Below, piece after piece: positions 6,624 to 15,161 of a DNA stretch of 64,000 nucleotides. Source of the DNA: VRUE01 sp963824215. Its GTDB lineage: Bacteria; Actinomycetota; Thermoleophilia; Solirubrobacterales; 70-9. The stretch covers positions 930,001 to 994,000 of the forward strand of contig CAWGOE010000001.1 in assembly GCA_963824215.1 (NCBI GenBank), read 5' to 3'. The notes under the pieces are model-generated. The model saw only the letters and a list, made by a program, of their open reading frames with translations, ran no database searches and was not told the origin of the DNA. Numbering within the stretch: the first letter of the stretch is position 1; every line of letters begins with the position of its first letter. The translations under genes were made by a program, and so were the position numbers.

Positions 6624-7411
6624 CTAGTCGATCAAGCGCTTGGTCATCTGGCGGACGGCGATTCGCCACATGACAAAGGCGAAGGCGACGAGGCCGGCGA
6701 AGCGGACCAAGTCGATCGGGTCGTAGCCGAAGGCGCCGCCGCGGACCAGTTCGACCAGCTGATGCAGCGGGTTGAGCTGGGCGACGACCTGGATGCCCTC
6801 GGGCAGTTCGTCGATCGGGAAGAAGGCGCCGGAGACGAGGAAGAGCGGCGTGACGAAGAGCGCCGTGACGTAGTTGAACTGGTCGATCTTGGCGACGGTG
6901 GCTGCCATCGCGATGCCGAAGCCGGCGAAGCCGAGCGAGGTGGCGAGGCAGAAGATCGGCACCAGCAACATTCCCAACGCCGGGTCGAGGCCGAAGGCGA
7001 TCGTGACGATCAGCGGCACGCAGCCGTAGACGCTGGCGCGTATGCCGATCCAGAGCATCTCGGCGCTGACCAGCTCCTCGACGTCGACCGGGGCGGCGAG
7101 GATCGCGTCGTAGGTGTTCTGGAAGCGGTGCTTGACGAAAGTTCCGAACATCGCCGGCAGGGCGCTGGAGAAGATCACCGCGGTGGCGACCATGCCGGTG
7201 CCGACGTACTGGACGTAGGGCACGCCGCCGACTTCGTCGACCAGGGTCGCCGAGAGACCGAGGCCGAAGGCGAGCAGGTAGACGATCGGTTCGAGCACGC
7301 TGGAGAAGGTCGTCCCCTTCCAGTAAGTGCGGAAGTTGGCGACCTCGCGGCTCATCACGCCGCCGATCGCCGCTGGTTCCAGCCGTCGCAGCTTGGTGCG
7401 GGCTCCGTCGC

Positions 7412-7415
<4 letters not shown>
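6624..7415 (-). CDS. ABC-2 type exporter permease
   Basis: A 263-residue permease with six transmembrane helices and the ABC-2 signature near the C-terminal third (LFLVSGAFFPIDELPEGIQ, then LNPLHQLVELVRGGAFG). This pattern is closest to the NodJ/DrrB branch, which exports lipids, oligosaccharides or drugs. The GTG start at 7415 overlaps the stop of the ATPase gene by four bases (GTGA), so the two are translationally coupled and form one transporter in the cytoplasmic membrane. Substrate unknown. Confidence 0.88.
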
Positions 7416-8302
<887 letters not shown>

Positions 8303-8362
8303 AGGCGGCCATGCTTGCACGGTCGACCACTCGGCCTCGCCACGGGCTGCGAGACTGCCCGC

Positions 8363-9142
8363 GTGCTGGACGAGCGCTGGATCAAAGCCCTGCACGTGGA
8401 GACGATGCGGGAGGAGGAACTACACGCCGAGCGCGAGCACCACGTCCTCTTCCAAGCCTCGACGATCGGGGCCCTGCTCGACGGCGCCTATGAGGGCGAT
8501 CTCAGCTTCGCTGAGCTAGCCGAGCATGGCAACCTCGGCCTCGGCACGCTGAACGGTCTCGACGGCGAGATGATCGCGCTCGACGGGCGTTTCTACCGCG
8601 CCGACGTCGAGGGGGACGTGACCGAGATTGAGGCGGCGGCGCTGACGCCGTTCGCGGTGGTGACCGCCTTTGAGCCGGCGGTCGAGACGCGCCTCGATGG
8701 CTCATTCGATCACCTGCAGTTGCTGGCGAGCCTTGACGACCTAATTCCCGCCGACGCCGCCTCCTGCGCGATCCGCCTCGACGGCCGCTTCGAGCTGGTC
8801 CGCGCTCGCTCGGTCCCGGGGCAGAGCCCGCCCTACCGGCCGCTGACCGAGGTCGTGCTCGAACAGCGCGTCTTCGAGCTGACCGACGTCGACGGGACGA
8901 TGCTCGGCTTCCGCTTTCCCGACTACGTCGAGGGGATCGAGGTCAGCGGCTACCACCTCCACTTCATCTCCGCCGACCGCAGCCGCGGCGGCCACGTCCT
9001 CGCCTCGCGCTCGAGCGGCTTGCGGGCCGGGCTCGACCCCTCGAGCGAGCTGCACATCGAGTTGCCGCCCTCGGTCGATCTTGCCGATCCGGACCTCGCC
9101 GCCGAGACCCACGCCGCCGTTGATGCAGTCGAGCGCGGCTAG
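8363..9142 (+). CDS. alsD: alpha-acetolactate decarboxylase
   Basis: A 259-residue protein from GTG 8363; ATG 8405 is an alternative with a better spaced GGAGA. HVLFQASTIGALLDGAYEG and LAEHGNLGLGTLNGLDGEM are the hallmark N-terminal blocks of ALDC; YHLHFISADRSRGGHVL near the C-terminus supplies the three zinc-binding histidines (H-x-H and a third H). The enzyme converts alpha-acetolactate to acetoin in the cytoplasm, diverting pyruvate carbon away from valine/leucine synthesis or into overflow acetoin. No acetolactate synthase or butanediol dehydrogenase gene is beside it. It converges with the secreted metalloprotease, the ends overlapping by four bases. Confidence 0.93.
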   Translation: MLDERWIKALHVETMREEELHAEREHHVLFQASTIGALLDGAYEGDLSFAELAEHGNLGLGTLNGLDGEMIALDGRFYRADVEGDVTEIEAAALTPFAVVTAFEPAVETRLDGSFDHLQLLASLDDLIPADAASCAIRLDGRFELVRARSVPGQSPPYRPLTEVVLEQRVFELTDVDGTMLGFRFPDYVEGIEVSGYHLHFISADRSRGGHVLASRSSGLRAGLDPSSELHIELPPSVDLADPDLAAETHAAVDAVERG

Positions 9143-10506
9143 CGGCGCTTCTTCGGGCCGGCCTTCGGTTTCGGCCCGGAGCTGACGATCACCGTGACTT
9201 TGCCGCCCGCGGCGTTTTTGCCGCTCTTCGGTGCCTGTGGAATCACTTTGCCCTTCGGCACTTTGCGCGAGTGGCGGCGTTTCACTTTGCCGACCCTGCA
9301 GCCGCGTTTGCGGATCGATTTGCGCGCGACTTTTAGCTTCCTGCGTTTCAGGTTGGGGGCCTTACAGTCGTTTCGCTTGCTGATCCGTATGGCGGCTGGA
9401 GGATCTGGCAGCCCACCGATCCTCACTGACGCGCCAGCCGGCCCGACCGAGAGGGTCTCGATCGTCACCCCCGTGCGGAAGTCTCGGAACTGGCGACCGA
9501 CGCCGAGCGGGGCGTCGTCGAAGGTGGGCGTCTCGGGCGTGGTGTCGAGCAGCCGCGAGGGGCGATTGGAATCGAAGCTCGCCGTGTCGAGGTGGATCGC
9601 CACGCCGTTCACGGCGGGGCTGCCGGCGCCGTAGGCCTGGTCGAGGGGGCCGATCGGCTGGCGGAAGTCGAGGTCGAAGAACTCGCCGGCGCTGTTGGGG
9701 ATGCGCAGCATCCGCACGCCGCCGCTCTGCTCGAGCGGGGCAACGGTGTAGGTCCCCGAGCGGGTGATCGTCGGCGCGTCGCCGGCTGGGATCGCGCCGA
9801 AGCCGAGCTTGCGCCAGGCCGTCATCTCAGCTGGGAAAGAGCCAACGTGGCCGAACCCCATCGGGTCGAAGGGGTCGCCGTACTCGCTGGTCTCGTCCCC
9901 TGGTGGAAACACTTCGCGGCAGTTGTCGCTGTAGACGGCTGGGACGCCGCCGGGCCCCCAGCACCGATAGGCAGCGGCGTGGGGCGAGCCAAGGACGTGG
10001 CCGAGCTCGTGCACGATCGTGTAGTCGCTGAGGCTGTCGATCCAGGCGAAGCTGCCGCTGGCGACTCCGGCCGCGGGGCAGCCCGAAGCGACAAACGGTT
10101 CGTTTTCGTAGATGTAGACGACGAGGTCGTAGTTGGCGTGGCTGAAGCCGTCTCCTTGCGCGAGCTGGGCGGCCTGGTTGTTCCACGTGGGCCACGGGCA
10201 GTTCGCTTTTGGCGTCGGTACCTGGTACGGCCCGAAGACATCGCCCGCGTCGCCTGTGAAGTTGACCTCGCCAAAGGTCTGCGCGAGGAAGTATTCCTGC
10301 ACGGTGTAGACGTTTGGCGGGCTGGGAGTGCCGAACATCGTGTTGGCGATCCTTTCTTTGAGCCCCGCTTCCGGCCCGGCTTCGTCCGATGCGTAGTAGG
10401 TGATGACCGCCGTGCGGTGGGTGTCGGCATCAGCACCGGCCGGCAGCGCCAGTACGGCGTAGAGCAGTGCGGCGACCGCAAGTCCAGTCCATCTCGGGAT
10501 GCGCAT
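9139..10506 (-). CDS. secreted zinc metalloprotease (gametolysin/M6-M11-like) with PASTA-like tail
   Basis: A 455-residue exported protein with signal peptide to about residue 28 (ALPAGADA). The catalytic helix YTIVHELGHVLGSPH (about 161-175) is the extended HExxHxxGxxH zinc site, and DPMGFGH (about 214-220) is a plausible Met-turn. This puts it among metzincin-type proteases such as gametolysin-like M11/M6 families. The middle is beta-rich. The C-terminal 85 residues are very basic, have two cysteines, and end in KVPKGKVIPQAPKSGKNAAG then VTVIVSSGPKP, a PASTA-like pattern that may bind peptidoglycan. Likely acts at the cell wall or outside the cell. It starts at ATG 10506. Confidence 0.82.
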   Translation of the reverse strand: MRIPRWTGLAVAALLYAVLALPAGADADTHRTAVITYYASDEAGPEAGLKERIANTMFGTPSPPNVYTVQEYFLAQTFGEVNFTGDAGDVFGPYQVPTPKANCPWPTWNNQAAQLAQGDGFSHANYDLVVYIYENEPFVASGCPAAGVASGSFAWIDSLSDYTIVHELGHVLGSPHAAAYRCWGPGGVPAVYSDNCREVFPPGDETSEYGDPFDPMGFGHVGSFPAEMTAWRKLGFGAIPAGDAPTITRSGTYTVAPLEQSGGVRMLRIPNSAGEFFDLDFRQPIGPLDQAYGAGSPAVNGVAIHLDTASFDSNRPSRLLDTTPETPTFDDAPLGVGRQFRDFRTGVTIETLSVGPAGASVRIGGLPDPPAAIRISKRNDCKAPNLKRRKLKVARKSIRKRGCRVGKVKRRHSRKVPKGKVIPQAPKSGKNAAGGKVTVIVSSGPKPKAGPKKRR

Positions 10507-10543
10507 CGGCCAGACCCTAGGGCGAGCGGCGGAGGGGGTGTGC

Positions 10544-10589
10544 AGGATGGAGAGTTGTGGCCCCTATAGGGGCCACAACTCTCCATCCT
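10544..10589. terminator. 46-bp perfect palindrome between two minus-strand genes
   Basis: From AGGATGGAGAGTTGTGGCCC to its exact complement, all 46 bases are self-complementary with no loop (centre CCCCTATAGGGG). It lies just after the stop of the glycosyltransferase gene on the minus strand and 37 bases before the protease start, so it could end the first transcript. There is no T run on either side, which is unusual for an intrinsic terminator. Confidence 0.5.
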
Positions 10590-10592
10590 CGC

Positions 10593-12176
10593 TCAGCAGC
10601 GGCGGTAGAGCAGCCAGGACTCGTTGGCGGCGACGCGGCGGAAGCCGGGGGGGATGGTGGTGGTGAAGCGGGCCGGGTCGTTGGGGTCGAGGATGAAGTT
10701 GTGGATGACGAAGGGGCTGGCTGGCTCGAGGAAGTAGCCGCGGCGGGGCTGGCGCTGCTGCTCGGTGGAGCTGACGATGCGCGAGGGGCGCAGGTCGAGG
10801 TCGAAGGCGAGCCGGGGGACGGCGCGGTGGTTGGGGACCGAGATCGGCAGGCAGATCGACTCGAAGGCGCCCGAGTCGGCGAGGTCACCGAGGTCGGACT
10901 CGATCTCGCTCTGGTTCGTCAGGTCTGTATCCACGCGCGAGAGCAGGTCGTACTGGTTGGGGGCCCAGACGACGACCATCACGGCAACGACTCCGGCGAA
11001 CGCCTGCCACGGCCGGCGCCAGGGATCGCCAGGTTCGAGGGCGCGCCAGCCGAGTAGGGCGAAGGCGGCGAAGATCGCCAGCAGCGCCGCGGCCAGCATC
11101 GTGTAGCGGGGGATGATCGCGAGGCCGGCGCAGGCGAGGACGGCGAAGGCGCCGAGCGCGAGGGCCACCGCCGCCAGGCCGATCGGAAGGTTCGATCCCC
11201 CATAGGGGACAGAAGTGTCCGATCTGGGGCGGCGCAGGACAATCGCCGCAGCAATCAGGACGCCGCCGGCGGCGCCGACCATTCCCGGCCACTGCAGGAC
11301 CTCGCCTAGCCGTCGTGGGCCGTAGAGGATGAGGTCGATTGGGCCGGTCTGTCGTTCCAGGGTCTCTACGGTCTCGCGGGTGCCGGTGAACGAGTAGGTG
11401 GGGGAGCCGGCCGTGACCCAGTCAAAGATCGCCCAGAGCACCGGGCCTGCAAGGGCGAGGACGATGAGCATGGCGGTGTGAGAGGCCGGGGTGCCCCTCG
11501 CCCCGACAAACGGCGGTCTAATTAGACCGCCGTTTTGAGTATCCGCCGGTTCGAGAGGCACCCTGGCCTCTCCCTCGAGACGCGTTGGTGACTCGCCCGG
11601 CCAGAGCAGCAGGTAGGCCAGGTAAGCAAAGCTGAAGAGCCATGCCTCCGGCCGCAGTAAGCCAGCTGCTGCGAGTAGAGCTAAGACGGGCCAGCCGGCT
11701 TTTGGGCGCTTGGTCTCTATTACTAGGGCGGCTAGGACTAGGGCTATGTAGGGAAGGTCGATGTAGGCGCGTAGGCCGTTGGAGAGGAAGGGGGCTCGGG
11801 TTAGGACGATCAGGGCGGCGACGGTGCCGATTGGGCGGTCGAACCAGAGCGTGCCGAGGCGGTAGACGAGATAGCCGATCAGGCCCAGCGAGACGTAGGC
11901 GCCGATCATCGTCAGGTCGATCGCGCCGTCCCCCAGGGGAGACGTCGCCAGGCCCCAGAGTTCGGTCAGCGGATGCGGGGTGGGGGGTAGCGCGGCGCCC
12001 CGGTCGGGGCTGAGGCCTTCGGCCAGTTCGCGCCCCCAAAGCAGCGAGTAGATCGTGTCGTAGTTGGGGAAGCCAAGCGGGAAGACCAGCAGCAGGACCG
12101 CGGCGACGGCGGCGACCCAGGCAGCGGGGGTGAGCCAGCGGCGGAGCACCGGGGCAAGGTATAGGCGCAGATACAC
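10593..12176 (-). CDS. polytopic membrane glycosyltransferase-like protein (GT-C fold)
   Basis: A 527-residue protein with roughly 10-12 transmembrane helices. The first extracytoplasmic loop has NYDTIYSLLWGRELAEGL, carrying the acidic residue expected of GT-C/PMT-type transferases that use polyprenyl-linked sugars. The C-terminal soluble domain lies outside (PISVPNHRAVPRLAFDLDLR). The GTG at 12176 gives VYLRLYLAPVLRRWLTPAAW, a positive-inside start before helix 1; farther upstream codons overlap dnaX on the other strand and look non-coding. Starts of this gene and dnaX are only eight bases apart. Two loops carry palindromic DNA that reads through in frame (11198-11229, 11480-11572). Sugar and acceptor unknown; probably cell-envelope glycosylation. 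Confidence 0.75.
   Translation of the reverse strand: MYLRLYLAPVLRRWLTPAAWVAAVAAVLLLVFPLGFPNYDTIYSLLWGRELAEGLSPDRGAALPPTPHPLTELWGLATSPLGDGAIDLTMIGAYVSLGLIGYLVYRLGTLWFDRPIGTVAALIVLTRAPFLSNGLRAYIDLPYIALVLAALVIETKRPKAGWPVLALLAAAGLLRPEAWLFSFAYLAYLLLWPGESPTRLEGEARVPLEPADTQNGGLIRPPFVGARGTPASHTAMLIVLALAGPVLWAIFDWVTAGSPTYSFTGTRETVETLERQTGPIDLILYGPRRLGEVLQWPGMVGAAGGVLIAAAIVLRRPRSDTSVPYGGSNLPIGLAAVALALGAFAVLACAGLAIIPRYTMLAAALLAIFAAFALLGWRALEPGDPWRRPWQAFAGVVAVMVVVWAPNQYDLLSRVDTDLTNQSEIESDLGDLADSGAFESICLPISVPNHRAVPRLAFDLDLRPSRIVSSTEQQRQPRRGYFLEPASPFVIHNFILDPNDPARFTTTIPPGFRRVAANESWLLYRRC
11198..11229. repeat. imperfect palindrome inside the glycosyltransferase gene
   Basis: CCCCA-tagg-GGACA-gaag-TGTCC-gatc-TGGGG: two 5-bp stem segments with a symmetric four-base internal loop. 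It is read on the minus strand as part of SDTSVPYGGS in a loop between membrane helices. It resembles REP-type palindromes. Confidence 0.6.
11480..11572. repeat. 93-bp nested inverted-repeat element inside the glycosyltransferase gene
   Basis: Outer arms GAGAGGCCGGGGTGCC (11480-11495) and GGCACCCTGGCCTCTC (11557-11572) are complementary with one mismatch, and the match goes on inward to CTCG/CGAG. The centre is a perfect 28-bp palindrome (11508-11535, core GGTCTAATTAGACC). The whole is 93 bp, that is 31 codons, and is read without a stop as an extra loop (contains NGGLIRPPFVGARG) between two helices. Confidence 0.75.
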
Positions 12177-12184
12177 TGGCCGCA

Positions 12185-14092
12185 GTGCCCTCCCCAAGCG
12201 ACTCGACCTCTCTATATAGGCGTCACCGGCCCGGCTCCTTCGAAGAGGTGGTCGGCCAGCAGCACGTCGTTCGCACCCTGCGCAACGCGGTCGAGCAGGG
12301 CAAGGTCCACCACGCCTACCTCTTCGTCGGTTCGCGCGGGACCGGCAAGACCTCGATGGCAAAGATCCTCGCTCGCTCACTCAATTGCGAGCGCGGCGGG
12401 CCGACCGTCACCCCCTGCGGGGAGTGCGAATCGTGCCTGACGATCGCCTCCGGCAGCTCGGTCGACGTGATCGAGATGGACGCCGCCTCCAACCGCTCGG
12501 TCGACGACGTCCGCGACCTGCGCGAGCGAGTCGCCTACGCTCCGGCTGGCGGCCGCTGGAAGGTCTACATCCTCGACGAGGCGCACATGCTGACCAAGGA
12601 GGCCTGGAACGCCTTCCTCAAGACCTTGGAGGAGCCGCCGCCGAACACGGTGTTCGTGCTGGCGACCACCGAGTCGCACAAGGTGATGGCGACGATCGCC
12701 GACCGCTGCCAGCGCTTCGATTTTCAGCGCCCCTCGCTCGAGCAGATCTCGGAGGTCGTGGAGCGGGTTGCAGAGCAGGAGAAGATAAAAGTTGATGACG
12801 GTGTCGTTGCGGTGATTGCCCGCTCGGCTTCGGGCAGCTTCCGTGATGCGCTGGGCACTCTCGATCAGCTGCGAACCTTCGGCGGTTCCGGCACCTTCGG
12901 CGGTGAAAGAACCTTCGGCGCCGACCACATCACGCTCGACGCTACGCTCGAAGTGCTGGGTGCAGTCGATGCCGAGTTGCTCTTCGGCGCCGTGGACGCG
13001 GTGATCGCCGAGGACCCGAAAGCGGTCCTGCTCGGGGTCGAGGAGATGGCCCGCTCGGGGCGTGACCCCTCCCAGTTCGCCCGCGACCTGCTCGGGCACC
13101 TGCGCCACCTGTTGGTCACTCAGACGATCGGCGAGGTGCCCAACACGTTCGTCGTCACCGCGACCGACCAGGGGCGGCTCGCGGGCCAAGCCCAGGCGAT
13201 CGGCTCCGCGACCCTGGTCCGCACGATCGACGAGCTGTCGACGGCGCTCACCGCCGTGCGCGAGGGTGACGATGCGCGCATGGCGGTCGAGATTGCACTG
13301 CTCAAAGCGGCACGGCCAGACCTCGATCCGTCGACCGAGGGTTTGTTGAGACGCATCGAGAGGCTTGAGCAGCGAGGGTCGGATGCGCCCCGGGCCGCGG
13401 GTCCTGTCGGCGCAGGGGACCCACCACCCCCTGCGGTAGCTAAAGCTTCCGCGGGGGTGGTACCCCCTACGCCGCCACCCGCGGCAGAAGCGTCCCCGCA
13501 AGACGCTGGAACTTCTGAAGCTTCCCAAGGGACCGGCGAGGAGACCGAGCCCTCGGTGTCCAAAGCTGACGACTCTCCCGCGGGTGGCGACGGGTCGGGG
13601 GTGTCCGAGCAGTCGCGGCGTCCTCTTGCTCGCCCCGCCGAGTCAGCGAGTGAGGAAGAGTCGTCTGGCGAGCAACCCAGCGGCAGCTCGGACACCCCCG
13701 GACCGTCGGCAGGACCCGCGGGCCAGTTAGACATCGAGCAAATCGCGAAGGTCTGGCCCGCCGTGCTCGACCAGCTTCTGCAGACCGCGCCAGCCCTAGC
13801 TGCCACCTTCGAGGGAGCTCGACCTGTTGCGTTTGATGCTGAGGATTCGAGCCTCACTATCGGCTTTCCGGCCGATCACACCTTCAACAAGCGCAAGGCC
13901 GAGGCGCCCGACAAGCGGGAGCAGATGGCGGCGGCGCTGGAGACCGTGCTGGGGCAGAAGCTGCGCCCCATCTACACGGTCCTCGACGGTGAGGACTTCA
14001 CCTCTGAGGCTGAAACCGAGGACAGTGGCGTCGATCACGCCGCGCTGGTGGAGAAGATCAAGAGCGAATTCGATGCCGAGGAGGTCGGTTGA
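12185..14092 (+). CDS. dnaX: DNA polymerase III subunits gamma/tau
   Basis: A 635-residue clamp-loader ATPase. RPGSFEEVVGQQHVVRTLRN opens the AAA+ domain; Walker A GSRGTGKTS lies near residue 50, the zinc-binding cysteines follow (NCERGG to CGECESC, about 69-84), Walker B is VYILDEAHML near 128, and LEEPPPNTVFVLATTE carries sensor 1. From about residue 400 there is a Pro/Ala/Ser-rich linker, then a domain V-like helical tail (IAKVWPAVLDQLL). It starts at GTG 12185. Oddities: three 18-bp tandem repeats at 12875-12920 (TFGGSG TFGGER TFGADH), and an inverted repeat in the linker at 13409-13473. First gene of dnaX-ybaB-recR, the conserved bacterial order. Confidence 0.96.
   Translation: MPSPSDSTSLYRRHRPGSFEEVVGQQHVVRTLRNAVEQGKVHHAYLFVGSRGTGKTSMAKILARSLNCERGGPTVTPCGECESCLTIASGSSVDVIEMDAASNRSVDDVRDLRERVAYAPAGGRWKVYILDEAHMLTKEAWNAFLKTLEEPPPNTVFVLATTESHKVMATIADRCQRFDFQRPSLEQISEVVERVAEQEKIKVDDGVVAVIARSASGSFRDALGTLDQLRTFGGSGTFGGERTFGADHITLDATLEVLGAVDAELLFGAVDAVIAEDPKAVLLGVEEMARSGRDPSQFARDLLGHLRHLLVTQTIGEVPNTFVVTATDQGRLAGQAQAIGSATLVRTIDELSTALTAVREGDDARMAVEIALLKAARPDLDPSTEGLLRRIERLEQRGSDAPRAAGPVGAGDPPPPAVAKASAGVVPPTPPPAAEASPQDAGTSEASQGTGEETEPSVSKADDSPAGGDGSGVSEQSRRPLARPAESASEEESSGEQPSGSSDTPGPSAGPAGQLDIEQIAKVWPAVLDQLLQTAPALAATFEGARPVAFDAEDSSLTIGFPADHTFNKRKAEAPDKREQMAAALETVLGQKLRPIYTVLDGEDFTSEAETEDSGVDHAALVEKIKSEFDAEEVG
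12875..12928 (+). repeat. three 18-bp tandem repeats in dnaX
   Basis: ACCTTCGGCG recurs at 12875, 12893 and 12911, exactly 18 bases apart, encoding the hexapeptides TFGGSG, TFGGER and TFGADH. Neighbouring sequence GAACC-TTCGGC-GGTTC also folds as a hairpin. DnaX homologues usually have a single short loop here, so this is probably a local in-frame expansion. Confidence 0.65.
13409..13473. repeat. imperfect inverted repeat in the tau linker of dnaX
   Basis: ACCACCCCCTGCGG (13423-13436) pairs with CCGCGGGGGTGGT (13449-13461) with a single-base bulge, and the pairing resumes outside as GGCGCAGGGG against CCCCCTACGCC. It codes for part of the Pro/Ala-rich linker (DPPPPAVAKASAGVVPPTPP) and leaves the frame open. 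Confidence 0.6.
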
Positions 14093-14439
14093 TGGCCAGG
14101 GGCGGCGGTCCAGGTGGTTTTGACGTGAACGCGCTGATGAAACAGGCGCAGCAGATGCAGCAGCAGATGCTGGAGGCCCAAGAGCAGCTCAAAGACGAGG
14201 TAGTCGAGGCCAGCGCCGGCGGTGGCATGGTCAAGGTGAAGATGGGCGGTGACCTGACCCTGCGTGAGATCGCGATCGATCCCGAGGCGATCGACCCTGA
14301 GGAGGCCGAGATCCTCGCCGACATGGTCCAGGCCGCGGTCAACGAGGCGCTGCGCGCTGCCCAGGACCTGGCCAGCTCGAAAATGGGCGGGATCACCGGC
14401 GGCATGGGTGGTGGCCTGCCGGGCCTGCCGGGCATGTGA
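14092..14439 (+). CDS. YbaB/EbfC family nucleoid-associated protein
   Basis: A 115-residue DNA-binding protein. DVNALMKQAQQMQQQMLEAQ is the long coiled-coil helix, VEASAGGGMVKVKMGGDLTL the central beta sheet, and EEAEILADMVQAAVNEALRA the second helix, ending in a Gly/Met-rich tail. The family forms dimers like tweezers on DNA and is almost always between dnaX and recR, as here. ATG 14092 overlaps the dnaX stop (TGATG). Its stop overlaps the recR GTG by four bases. Confidence 0.95.
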   Translation: MARGGGPGGFDVNALMKQAQQMQQQMLEAQEQLKDEVVEASAGGGMVKVKMGGDLTLREIAIDPEAIDPEEAEILADMVQAAVNEALRAAQDLASSKMGGITGGMGGGLPGLPGM

Positions 14440-15038
14440 GCGCCGAGGGCCCAGCACCCCTCTCCCGCCTCGTCGCCGAGCTTTCGCGACTGCCGGGGAT
14501 CGGCCAGCGCACGGCTCAGCGCCTCGCCTTCCACATCCTCCGCGCCCCCGACGAGGAGGCGGCCGCGCTGGCCGCGGCGATCCGCGAGGTGAAGGAGAAG
14601 GTCGGCCTCTGCGAGCGCTGCTTCAACCTCTCCGAGGGGCCACTCTGCCGCATCTGCTTGGACTCCGGCCGCGACCAGGAGACGATCTGCGTGGTCGAGG
14701 AGCCCGCCGACGTGATCCCGATCGAGCGCACCCACGAGTACCGCGGCCTCTACCACGTGCTCGGCGGCGCCCTCTCACCAATCGACGGCGTCGACGCCAG
14801 CGACTTGAAGATCGCCGAGCTGCTGCGCCGTGTCGGCGAGGGCGGAGTGCGCGAGGTCGTCCTCGCCACCAACCCGACCACGACCGGCGAGGCCACCGCC
14901 CTCCACATCGCCGAGCAGCTGCGCGGTCAGGTCATCGTCACCCGCCTCGCCAGCGGCCTGCCGATCGGCGCCGACCTCGAGCACGCCGACGAGGTCACGC
15001 TCGGCAACGCCTTCGCCGGCCGCCGCACGCTCGACTGA
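14436..15038 (+). CDS. recR: recombination mediator protein RecR
   Basis: A 200-residue protein. Helix-hairpin-helix LSRLPGIGQRTAQRLAFHIL lies at residues 16-35, the C4 zinc finger CERCFNLSEGPLCRIC at about 58-73, the Toprim domain begins at ICVVEEPADVIPIE, and the Walker-like tail is VTLGNAFAGRR. It helps load RecA at gaps together with RecF/RecO. It starts at GTG 14436 in a GTGA overlap with ybaB. Normal length. Confidence 0.96.
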   Translation: MSAEGPAPLSRLVAELSRLPGIGQRTAQRLAFHILRAPDEEAAALAAAIREVKEKVGLCERCFNLSEGPLCRICLDSGRDQETICVVEEPADVIPIERTHEYRGLYHVLGGALSPIDGVDASDLKIAELLRRVGEGGVREVVLATNPTTTGEATALHIAEQLRGQVIVTRLASGLPIGADLEHADEVTLGNAFAGRRTLD

Positions 15039-15094
15039 GCGTCCTACCTGGACCGCACCCAGTAGCCGCCGGTTTGAGCCGGCTCGCCCCGGCC

Positions 15095-15123
15095 TTGACT
15101 GACGTTCCACGGGGCGGTAAATT
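15095..15123 (+). promoter_or_regulatory. sigma-70-type promoter of the SGNH surface protein
   Basis: TTGACT (15095-15100), 17-base spacer, then TAAATT (15118-15123), about 38 bases before the ATG at 15162. The region 15118-15160 is strikingly AT-rich for this genome and has GGAG at 15151 as ribosome-binding site. A near-consensus promoter suggests strong expression. Confidence 0.6.
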
Positions 15124-15161
15124 TATATACAAAGGAATTTCTGAATATTTGGAGTTCTGGA

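Noticed and set aside
12177..12380. Longer N-terminus for the glycosyltransferase
   Set aside because: It would lie entirely antisense to the dnaX ATPase start and is Arg/Pro/Gly-rich without hydrophobic segments.
13120..13857. Minus-strand Ser/Ala-rich frame opposite the dnaX linker
   Set aside because: The complement of a low-complexity linker; no independent support.
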